From Rhizobacter sp. (GTDB lineage: Bacteria > Pseudomonadota > Gammaproteobacteria > Burkholderiales > Burkholderiaceae_C): a DNA stretch of 11,260 nucleotides. The notes beneath the pieces are model-generated. The model was given only the letters and a program-made list of their open reading frames with translations. It made no database searches and was not told the DNA's origin. A program made the position numbers and the translations under genes. Each line of letters begins with the position of its first letter. Positions within the stretch are counted from its first letter, which is position 1. Positions 1 to 8,639 of this stretch are shown in pieces. The stretch spans positions 1 to 11,260 of the forward strand of contig JANXVK010000136.1 in NCBI GenBank assembly GCA_025351675.1, in the 5' to 3' direction.

Positions 1-126
1 ACGTGTCTACAGATCTTGTCGGTATCGGTTTTCGAGAAAACCCAGCTTTCATGCGCCTTGCAGGCCGATGCCGCAGAGCCCGAAATGACCATCGCCGTTA
101 ACCAGTTGAATTTGTTCAGCTTTTAA
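1..126 (+). mobile_element. IS4-family transposase, C-terminal 41 residues (cut by window edge)
   Basis: Frame 1 is open from the first base to a TAA at 124-126 and encodes 41 residues. It includes the stretch LQILSVSVFEKTQL (residues 3-16) and ends in NQLNLFSF. From memory, this matches the carboxy terminus of DDE_Tnp_1/DUF4372-type IS4-family transposases, which commonly end in a 'LLQILSVSxFEK...NQLNLFxF' pattern. The catalytic DDE residues lie upstream, outside the window, so intactness cannot be judged. Base composition here is clearly less GC-rich than in the genes to the right, as expected for mobile DNA. The gene points toward, and is tail-to-tail with, the transporter operon. The family call rests on a short C-terminal motif only. 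Confidence 0.68.
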
Positions 127-388
127 CCGGACAGTAGTGAGGTGGCCTAACGTGTTTTCGACGGCATACCACCTTGCCACTCGTAGCCAGCAATTGCAAT
201 ACGTGGAAACTTCTGCACATTTCCTATGGCCACAAATGGGCAGATATCTCGCGCATCGTTCTGGCACTTCTTGGTGATCTCGACCGGCGGGTGAGAGTCG
301 CTGCAAGCTTGGCATGGTCGAAAGCAGTCGCTCGTGTGCGCCCGCTTCATGGCCGACGCAGCCACTCCAATAATTCCACGGCTCACCC
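127..388. other. Lower-GC intergenic stretch after the IS remnant; no supported gene
   Basis: This 262-bp stretch lies between the transposase stop and the stop codon of the last permease gene. The 16 bases after and including the stop, TAACCGGACAGTAGTG (124-139), may be part of the insertion sequence right end, but the left end is not in the window to compare. A six-base inverted repeat (AGGTGG 140-145 with CCACCT 169-174) has a 23-base loop and is weak. A 67-codon minus-strand frame (147-350) starting MKRAHTSDCF is cysteine-rich in its first half but has no well-placed ribosome binding site and no family I recognise. I see no convincing rho-independent terminator for the operon. Confidence 0.4.
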
Positions 389-1327
389 TCAGCGCTCGCC
401 CTTGCGATACGGCTTCATCAAGGCCTGCGGATACGCCGCGCGCCGTGCCACCAGCACCAGCGCGGCGATCGACAGCAGGTACGGCAGCATCAAGTAGACC
501 TGATACGGCACCGCGAACCCGAGCAAGCCGGTGCCCGATTGCTGCAGCCGCAACTGCAGCGCATCGAACACGCCGAACAGCAACGCGCCGAGCAACGCCT
601 TGCCCGGCCGCCACGACGCGAACACGACCAGCGCGACGCAGACCCAGCCGCGGCCGTTGACCATGTTGAAGTAGAACGCGTTGAAGGCCGCCAGCGTCAG
701 GAACGCCCCGGCCACGCCCATCAGGCCTGAGCCTGCTGCAATTGCGCCGATGCGCAGCGCCGCGACGTTCAGGCCCTGCCCTTCGGCCGCGGCCGGGTTC
801 TCGCCGACCGTGCGCAGCGCGAGGCCGAGCGGCGTGCGGTAGAGCACGTAGCCAATCAACGGCACCAGCCCCAGCGCGACGAGCGTCAGCGGCGTCTGGC
901 CGTTCAGCACCGGAATCGGCAGCCACGCCATCGCCGCGAACGGCTCAATCGTCGGCGGACTTTCGACCTTCGGGAAGCTGACGCGGTAGCCGTAGCTCGC
1001 GAGGCTCGTCGCGAACAGCGTGATGCCGAGCCCCGAGACGTGTTGCGAGAGCGACAGCGTCACCGTCAGGAACCCGTGCAACAGCCCGAACAGCGCACCG
1101 ACCAGCGCCGCCACCATCACACCGGTCCACAATCCGCCGCCCTGGTACACGGTGAACCAGCCGGCGAACGCACCCGCGACCATGATCCCTTCGATGCCGA
1201 GGTTCAACACCCCCGCCCGCTCGCACAGCAGCACGCCGAGCGTGCCGAGGATCAGCGGCGTCGCGATGCGCAGCACCGCGGTCCAGAACGGCACGCTCGC
1301 CAGCAGGTCGGCGATCTCAGCGAACAT
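389..1327 (-). CDS. Nucleoside ABC transporter permease, second subunit (NupQ/YufQ-like)
   Basis: This 312-residue integral membrane protein belongs to the BPD_transp_2 family. It would form the inner-membrane channel together with the adjacent permease and import nucleosides delivered by the BMP-type binding protein. Near the N terminus it has ERAGVLNLGIEGIM, the signature of YufQ/RnsD-like permeases. In the middle it has RTPLGLALRTVGENPAAAEGQG, typical of the cytoplasmic loop thought to contact the ATPase. About eight to nine hydrophobic segments are visible. I chose ATG 1327 because GAGGG lies six bases upstream; an in-frame TTG at 1342 would add five residues and has no such site. The start overlaps the stop of the preceding permease by 11 bp (ATGTTCGCTGA), suggesting translational coupling. 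It is the last gene of the operon. Family assignment is firm; the exact substrate is inferred. Confidence 0.93.
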   Translation of the reverse strand: MFAEIADLLASVPFWTAVLRIATPLILGTLGVLLCERAGVLNLGIEGIMVAGAFAGWFTVYQGGGLWTGVMVAALVGALFGLLHGFLTVTLSLSQHVSGLGITLFATSLASYGYRVSFPKVESPPTIEPFAAMAWLPIPVLNGQTPLTLVALGLVPLIGYVLYRTPLGLALRTVGENPAAAEGQGLNVAALRIGAIAAGSGLMGVAGAFLTLAAFNAFYFNMVNGRGWVCVALVVFASWRPGKALLGALLFGVFDALQLRLQQSGTGLLGFAVPYQVYLMLPYLLSIAALVLVARRAAYPQALMKPYRKGER

Positions 1328-2396
1328 GCGCAGCCCTCGCAAAGACGATGCGGTACTGCGCCGCGAAGGTCGCGACCAGCATGCTGAGCAGCGAGACCGA
1401 GACGATCACGTCGGCGATGTAGGTCGGCACATTGACGGCGCGGCTCATGCTGTCGGCACCGACCAGAATGCCGGCGACGAAGACCGACGCCGCCACCACG
1501 CCGAGCGGGTTCAGCGCGGCGAGCATCGCGATCACGATGCCGCTGTAGCCGTAGCCGGGCGACAAGTCGAGCGTGACGTACCCGGTGCGCCCGGCGACCT
1601 CGATCGCGCCGGCCAGGCCCGCGAGCGCACCCGACAGCAGCGCCACCTTCACATTCACCCAGCCCACCGGCATGCCGGCGAACGCGGCGGCACGCGCGTT
1701 GAAGCCGACCGCGCGAATCTCGAAGCCGGTGGTCGTGAAGCGCAGCAGCGCCCACAGCGCGACCGCGAGGAACAGCGCCCACAGCAGCCCGGTGTGCACA
1801 CGCGTGCGCGCTATCAGCTTGCCGAGCTGCAGCGAATCCTGCAGCACCACGCTCTGCGGCCAGCCCATCGCGGTCGGGTCTTTCATCGCGCCGTCGAGCA
1901 TCATCGAGACGAACAGCAGCACGATGAAATTCAGCAGCAGGGTCGTCACGACCTCGTCGACGCCGAGCCGGCTCTTCAGCAGCGCCGGGCCGAGGAGCAG
2001 CAGCGCGCCGGCGGCGGCCGCCGCGAGCATCATCAGCGGGAACAGCAGCCACGGGCTCGCGACGAACCCCGTGCCGCCGTGCAGACCGCCGACCGCGACG
2101 GCCGCGAGCGCGCCGGCATACAGCTGACCCTCGGCGCCGATGTTGAACAGGCGCGCCTTGAACGCGACCGCCGCCGCGAGGCCGGTGAGGATCAGCGGCG
2201 TCGCGCGCGTCAGCGTCTCGCTCCACGCGAAGCGCGAGCCGAAGCCGCCGTCGAGCAGCAGCGCGTAGGCGCGGCCGACCGGCGCGCCGGCCCAAGCGAC
2301 CAGCAGCGAGGTGACCAGCAGCGTGAACGCAACTGCGACGAACGGCGCGCCGAACTGCATCGCACGCGAGGTCCGGGCGCGGCGCTCAATGCGCAT
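1317..2396 (-). CDS. Nucleoside ABC transporter permease, first subunit (NupP/YufP-like)
   Basis: This 359-residue BPD_transp_2 permease should pair with the product at 389-1327. FNIGAEGQL (residues 84-92) is the family hallmark. GFEIRAVGFNARAAAFAGM (224-242) matches the conserved cytoplasmic loop of YufP/RnsC-like permeases ('G-x-x-I-R-A-V-G-x-N'). Hydrophobic segments are visible at about 16-38, 66-80, 93-106, 115-140, 150-168, 203-220, 248-268, 283-313 and 328-350. AAGGA eight bases upstream supports ATG 2396; an internal ATG at 2360 (residue 13) is a possible alternative. The start overlaps the ATPase stop by 11 bp (ATGCGCATTGA), the same overlap length as at its own 3' end. Function as a channel subunit is secure from family; nucleoside specificity is inferred from the BMP-type binding protein in the same operon. 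Confidence 0.93.
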   Translation of the reverse strand: MRIERRARTSRAMQFGAPFVAVAFTLLVTSLLVAWAGAPVGRAYALLLDGGFGSRFAWSETLTRATPLILTGLAAAVAFKARLFNIGAEGQLYAGALAAVAVGGLHGGTGFVASPWLLFPLMMLAAAAAGALLLLGPALLKSRLGVDEVVTTLLLNFIVLLFVSMMLDGAMKDPTAMGWPQSVVLQDSLQLGKLIARTRVHTGLLWALFLAVALWALLRFTTTGFEIRAVGFNARAAAFAGMPVGWVNVKVALLSGALAGLAGAIEVAGRTGYVTLDLSPGYGYSGIVIAMLAALNPLGVVAASVFVAGILVGADSMSRAVNVPTYIADVIVSVSLLSMLVATFAAQYRIVFARAAHVR

Positions 2397-3993
2397 CGGC
2401 CAGGTCCTTCAAGGGGTGTTCGCCGGCCATCGCGAGGCCGATCGCCGCGAGCGTCCAGTCGGCGACCGGCTTGGCGACCGTGAGCCGCCCGGCGTGGATG
2501 ACCGCGATGCGATCGGCGACCGCAAAGATCTCGTCCAGGTCTTCTGAGATCAGCAGCACGGCCGCGCCCTGCGCGCAGGCGTCGAGCAGTTGCTGGTGGA
2601 CATAGGCAACCGCGCCGATGTCGAGCCCCCAGGTCGGCTGGTCGGCGACGATCAGGCGCGGCACGGCGGCCGCGCGCGGGTCACCCAGAAGCGCGCGCCC
2701 GAGGATCAGCTTCTGCATGTTGCCGCCCGACAGCGCACGCGTCGGCGTCGCGAGACCGGCCGATTGCGTGCCGCGCACGTCGAAGCGTTCGATCACGGTG
2801 CGCGCATGCGCCTGCGCCGCGGCGCGCTTCATCACGCCGCCGGACCACATCGGGTGCGCGAAGCTCGGCGTGGCGTAGCGCTCCAGCACCGCGTTCTCCC
2901 AGACCGGCAGCTCGCCGACGACGCCGACCGCGTGCCGGTCTTCGGGGATGCGCGCAACGCCGGCCCGCACCCAGTCCTGCGGCCGCGCCCGCATTCGCTT
3001 GCCGCTCAGTTCGACCGTGCCCGCGTCCGGCGCATGCATGCCGAACAGCAGCTCGGCCAGCGCCTGCTGGCCGTTGCCCGCAACGCCGGCAATCGCGACG
3101 ATCTCGCCGGCGCGCAGGTCGAGGTCGACGTGGTCGCGCCGCGTGCCGTGGGCCGCTACCGCACCCGCACCGGCGACCGTCACGCCGTGCAGTGCGCAGA
3201 CCACCTCACCCGCCACGCGCGGCGTGCGCGTGGCGGGTGCGACCTCGCGCCCGACCATCAGCGCGGCCAGCGAGGCCTTGCTCGCATCCCTGGCTGCGAC
3301 GGTCGCGACCAGCTTGCCGCCGCGCAGCACGGCCACCCGGTGCGAGACGCGCAGCACCTCGTCGAGCTTGTGGCTGATGAAGATGATCGACAGGCCTTGT
3401 GCGATCAGCTGCTGCAAGGTGTCGAACAGCGTCACGACTTCGGGCGGCGTGAGCACCGCGGTCGGCTCGTCGAGGATCAGGATCTTCGCGCCTCGTCTCG
3501 TTCCAACAGACACCAGCGCTTTCAGAATCTCGACCCGTTGCCGTTCGCCGACCGAGAGATCGACGATCAGTGCGTCGGGGCTCACCAGCAACCCGAAGCG
3601 CTGTGCTGTATCGACGAGCGTCGCGCGCGCCGCTGCGCGACGCGAGAACGGCCGCCACAGCGGCTCGGTGCCGAGCATCACGTTGTCGAGCACGCTGAGG
3701 TTGTCGGCCAGCGTGAAGTGCTGGTGGACCATGCCGATGCCGGCGGCGAGCGCGGCGCGCGTGTCGCCCGGCGGCAGCGTCTGGCCGAAGGCTTCGATGC
3801 GGCCCTCGTCGGCGACGTAGTGCCCGAACAGGATCGACACCAGCGTGCTCTTGCCCGCGCCGTTCTCGCCGAGCAGCGCGAGCACTTCGCCGCGATGCAG
3901 ATCGAGCGAGATGGCGTCGTTCGCGACCAGGCTGCCGAAGCGCTTGGTGATCGACTGCAGGCGCAGGACCGGCGGCCCGGCCGGTCCCGTCAC
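2386..3993 (-). CDS. Nucleoside ABC transporter ATP-binding protein, two ABC domains (NupO/YufO-like)
   Basis: This 535-residue cytoplasmic ATPase carries two nucleotide-binding domains in one chain, as in the RbsA/YufO group, and would energise the two permeases. Domain 1 is canonical: Walker A GENGAGKST (42-50), Q-loop MVHQHF (88-93), signature LSVGERQRVE (146-155), Walker B ILILDEPT (171-178) and H-loop His208. Domain 2 is degenerate in the way usual for this group: the Walker A equivalent is GVAGNGQQ (303-310) with no GKS/T, the signature is LSGGNMQK (421-428), and Walker B ends DQPTWGLD with Gln in place of catalytic Glu. It therefore probably has one hydrolytically competent site. Between signature and Walker B of domain 1, residues LVSVGTRRGAK look about four to five residues longer than the usual spacing. 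The start is GTG 3993, seven bases after the binding-protein stop; the preceding GAGGG overlaps that stop. Confidence 0.95.
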   Translation of the reverse strand: MTGPAGPPVLRLQSITKRFGSLVANDAISLDLHRGEVLALLGENGAGKSTLVSILFGHYVADEGRIEAFGQTLPPGDTRAALAAGIGMVHQHFTLADNLSVLDNVMLGTEPLWRPFSRRAAARATLVDTAQRFGLLVSPDALIVDLSVGERQRVEILKALVSVGTRRGAKILILDEPTAVLTPPEVVTLFDTLQQLIAQGLSIIFISHKLDEVLRVSHRVAVLRGGKLVATVAARDASKASLAALMVGREVAPATRTPRVAGEVVCALHGVTVAGAGAVAAHGTRRDHVDLDLRAGEIVAIAGVAGNGQQALAELLFGMHAPDAGTVELSGKRMRARPQDWVRAGVARIPEDRHAVGVVGELPVWENAVLERYATPSFAHPMWSGGVMKRAAAQAHARTVIERFDVRGTQSAGLATPTRALSGGNMQKLILGRALLGDPRAAAVPRLIVADQPTWGLDIGAVAYVHQQLLDACAQGAAVLLISEDLDEIFAVADRIAVIHAGRLTVAKPVADWTLAAIGLAMAGEHPLKDLADAH

Positions 3994-4000
3994 GTCACCC

Positions 4001-6539
<2,539 letters not shown>

Positions 6540-6546
6540 GCGAAAC

Positions 6547-7380
6547 ATGAACTTCATCCAACAACTCGCCCGCGCCGACACGGCCAACGACTCGATGCTC
6601 TGCGTCGGCCTCGACCCCGATCCGGCCAAGTTCCCCGGTTCGTGGAAAGACGATCCCGACCGCATCTTCGACTTCTGCGCCACCATCGTCGATGCCACCA
6701 AAGACCTGGTGATCGCGTTCAAGCCGCAGATCGCCTACTTCGCCGCGCAGCGCGCCGAGGAGCAGCTCGAACGGCTGATCGCGCACATCCACAGCGTTGC
6801 GCCGGCGGTGCCGGTGATCCTCGACGCGAAGCGCGGCGACATCGGCAGCACCGCCGAGCAGTACGCGCGCGAGGTGTTCGAGCGCTACCGCGCCGATGCG
6901 GTCACGCTGTCGCCGTTCATGGGCTTCGACTCGATCGAGCCTTACCTCGCCTACGAAGGCAAGGGCGCGATCCTGCTGTGCCGCACCTCGAACCCGGGCG
7001 GCTCCGACCTGCAGGCGCAAACGCTGCCGAACGGCGACACGCTGTTCGAGCACATCGCGCGGCTCGCGTCGGGCCCATGGAATCGCTCGGGCCAGCTCGC
7101 GCTGGTGGTGGGCGCCACGTTTCCAGCCGAGATCGAGCGCGTGCGGGAACTCGCGCCGACGCTGCCGCTGCTGATCCCCGGCATCGGCGCACAGGGTGGC
7201 GACGCCGCCGCGACCGTGCGCGCCGGATGGCGCCCCGACGCGCCGATCATCGTCAGCTCGTCGCGCGCAGTGCTGTACGCGAGCCGCGGCGACAACTTCG
7301 CCGAGGCGGCGCGCGCCGCAGCGAGTGCGACGCGCCTGGAACTGAACGCCGCTCGAAAGCTCAGGCCAGCGCAGCCTTGA
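6547..7380 (+). CDS. pyrF: Orotidine-5'-phosphate decarboxylase (long, subfamily 2)
   Basis: This 277-residue cytoplasmic TIM-barrel enzyme converts OMP to UMP, the last step of de novo UMP synthesis. It is of the longer 'subfamily 2' type (about 270-290 residues), not the roughly 240-residue E. coli type. Visible motifs are GLDPDP (21-26), IAFKPQ with Lys59, the catalytic DAKRGDIGSTA (93-103; Asp93, Lys95, Asp98), LCRTSNPG (144-151), PGIGAQGGD (211-219) and SSSRAVLYAS (237-246), the last two forming the phosphate-binding end. ATG 6547 gives the expected MNFIQQL start; the open frame begins slightly earlier inside purB. The gap from the purB stop is seven bases with only a weak GAG at the ribosome-binding position, so coupling to purB translation is likely. 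The last 20 bases overlap the 3' end of the convergent gene. Confidence 0.97.
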   Translation: MNFIQQLARADTANDSMLCVGLDPDPAKFPGSWKDDPDRIFDFCATIVDATKDLVIAFKPQIAYFAAQRAEEQLERLIAHIHSVAPAVPVILDAKRGDIGSTAEQYAREVFERYRADAVTLSPFMGFDSIEPYLAYEGKGAILLCRTSNPGGSDLQAQTLPNGDTLFEHIARLASGPWNRSGQLALVVGATFPAEIERVRELAPTLPLLIPGIGAQGGDAAATVRAGWRPDAPIIVSSSRAVLYASRGDNFAEAARAAASATRLELNAARKLRPAQP

Positions 7381-8344
7381 TCGAATCGAGCGCGGCCTGC
7401 TCCTCTTTGCTCACCAGCGTTCCACCGATGCCCAGGAACCCGCCTTCCTTGGACGCTTCGGCCGTTGCTTGGGCGACCGCGAGAAGAGCGTCTTTGTAGG
7501 CGCGTGCCTCGGTCGGTGATTTGGCCGCAACAGCGGCAACGGCACTGCTGATGGCGGCAAGCAGGGTCTCTTTCCTGGGTGCGACGGCCTTGAGATGCGT
7601 GATCATTTCAGAGGTCATGCCGCTGCCGAACGCGGCAGCGATCAACGAACTCGGTTCGGCGCCCTTCGCGACATCGCTGAGCTTCTCGCCGGCGGCCTTC
7701 GCTTCCTTGATCGAACCGACCGGCCCCGACAAATCGGCCGAAGCAACCAGGGCCATCGCTGCCGCGGGGCCGGCCGAGACCTTGGCCCAGTCGCTGCCGT
7801 AAGACGCGATCAGCGCCTCGGCTTTGCTGCCGGCAGCGGTCGCTGCCGAGACGAGTGCCATCGCCGGCGCATTGGCGGGGTTGGTGGCGAAATCGGTGTT
7901 CTCCTTCTGGAGCACCGAAGCGAGGCCCGACGCGCCGAGGTTCTGCGACTTCACCATCTTCGAGACGATGCCCATCACGGCCGGTGCCGCCATCGCGAGC
8001 AACGGTGCGACATTGAAACCCAGGGTCTTCGAGAGCGCGGCACCGATGGCATTGGTTCCTGGCCCCAACAGCGACGCCACCATGCCACCGCCTCCGGCGC
8101 CACCGACAGCGCTACCGAACAGGCTGCCCAGCGTGCCGAGGATGCCGCTGTCCGGCAGCATCTTCATCAGCGAATCGGCACCGCCCGGGCTACTGGACAT
8201 TTTGGCCAGGCCGCCCATCAACAACGGGCCGGCTGCACCGAGCGCGCTGCTCACCGCAGAACCATCCGCGCCCAGCGCCTTGGCGAGACTGCCGATCGTG
8301 TCGGGGCCGATCATGGATCCGAAGGATTCGAGGATGCTGCTCAT
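7361..8344 (-). CDS. DUF937-type alanine/glycine-rich protein, function unknown
   Basis: This predicted protein of 327 residues has no cysteines and no evident signal peptide. Residues 1-150 resemble DUF937 (from memory): an N-terminal MIGPDTIGSLAKALGAD, then SALGAAGPLLMGGLAKM (33-49), a glycine-rich linker (79-88), and a second helical unit with GAALSKTLGFNVAPLLAMAA (101-120). Residues from about 165 to 327 form a separate alanine-rich helical region ending KEGGFLGIGGTLVSKEEQAA followed by LDSIKAALA. I recall similar endings in other uncharacterised bacterial proteins but cannot name a family. ATG 8344 is preceded by AAGGA at seven bases, so the upstream in-frame extension to 8446 is rejected. 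The gene is monocistronic in this window, convergent with pyrF (20-bp overlap) and divergent from the sensor kinase. A candidate promoter, leader hairpin and upstream dyad suggest regulated expression. Function unknown. Confidence 0.85.
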   Translation of the reverse strand: MSSILESFGSMIGPDTIGSLAKALGADGSAVSSALGAAGPLLMGGLAKMSSSPGGADSLMKMLPDSGILGTLGSLFGSAVGGAGGGGMVASLLGPGTNAIGAALSKTLGFNVAPLLAMAAPAVMGIVSKMVKSQNLGASGLASVLQKENTDFATNPANAPAMALVSAATAAGSKAEALIASYGSDWAKVSAGPAAAMALVASADLSGPVGSIKEAKAAGEKLSDVAKGAEPSSLIAAAFGSGMTSEMITHLKAVAPRKETLLAAISSAVAAVAAKSPTEARAYKDALLAVAQATAEASKEGGFLGIGGTLVSKEEQAALDSIKAALA

Positions 8345-8388
8345 TGAAATTTCCTTTTCAAGCAATGTGAACGGATGGGCGAGGAACT

Positions 8389-8429
8389 CCGCAGTGGGTT
8401 GGCACCACGCCAAGCCGGGCCCACTGTGG
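8389..8429 (-). repeat. Two-tier inverted repeat (hairpin) in the DUF937 gene leader
   Basis: On the plus strand, CAGTGGG (8392-8398) is the exact reverse complement of CCCACTG (8420-8426). The inner arms TTGGC (8399-8403) and GCCAA (8409-8413) pair around the five-base loop ACCAC. A six-base GCCGGG (8414-8419) is left as a one-sided bulge. The outer flanks (8389-8390 and 8428-8429) extend pairing by two pairs after one mismatch or wobble. It lies about 45 bases upstream of ATG 8344 and would fall in the 5' leader of that mRNA. No U-run follows, so it is not a classical terminator. A protein-binding dyad is equally possible. Confidence 0.55.
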
Positions 8430-8430
8430 A

Positions 8431-8459
8431 TTTCTACCGGCAACATAGCACACCATCAA
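8431..8459 (-). promoter_or_regulatory. Candidate sigma-70 promoter for the DUF937 gene
   Basis: On the minus strand, TTGATG (8454-8459) and TAGAAA (8431-8436) are separated by exactly 17 bases. Each matches the consensus at four of six positions. Transcription would start near 8424, inside the upstream arm of the adjacent hairpin, leaving an untranslated leader of about 80 bases. Confidence 0.35.
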
Positions 8460-8461
8460 GT

Positions 8462-8478
8462 CAGCTTCATTGAAGCTG
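8462..8478. promoter_or_regulatory. Perfect 7-bp dyad, possible operator
   Basis: CAGCTTC (8462-8468) and GAAGCTG (8472-8478) are exact inverted arms around the three-base centre ATT. The dyad sits two bases upstream of the candidate -35 of the DUF937 gene, and on the other side is about 160 bases before the kinase start. That position suits an activator or a shared divergent regulator. The binding protein is unknown; the site is seen once in this window. Confidence 0.4.
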
Positions 8479-8639
8479 CCGCGCCATGTGTTATGTCACG
8501 AATTGCCGTGCGGGCCGTTCGCAACGCCCGGATCGAACGCGCCGCAACACTGCTGTTGAGCCTTCCGGGGCGGCCTCGTCGAGGGACGGTCACGGGGTCG
8601 CGCTTGTACCATCCATCTTCTCCTTCCAACATCCCGCGA

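Larger units (their letters stand above)
8345..8639. other. Divergent intergenic region between the DUF937 gene and the sensor kinase
   Basis: This is 295 bp without a supported gene. It holds, from left to right: the ribosome binding site of the DUF937 gene, a long two-part inverted repeat (8389-8429), a candidate minus-strand promoter (8431-8459) and a perfect 7-bp dyad (8462-8478). The right half (8480-8639) is GC-rich; a TACCAT at 8607-8612 is a very weak -10 candidate for the kinase. No good Shine-Dalgarno precedes the kinase ATG. Confidence 0.5.

Noticed and set aside
49..315. Minus-strand 88-codon frame opposite the transposase tail
   Set aside because: The transposase C-terminal motif on the plus strand explains 1-126, and the minus frame shows no family resemblance.
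1020..2483. Plus-strand open frame of 487 codons across the permease genes
   Set aside because: It runs opposite two well-supported permeases, is Arg/Gln/Glu-rich and shows no domain; a GC-driven shadow.
8345..8446. Upstream in-frame extension of the DUF937 gene by 34 codons
   Set aside because: A strong AAGGA site precedes ATG 8344, and the extension covers the inverted repeat and a candidate promoter.
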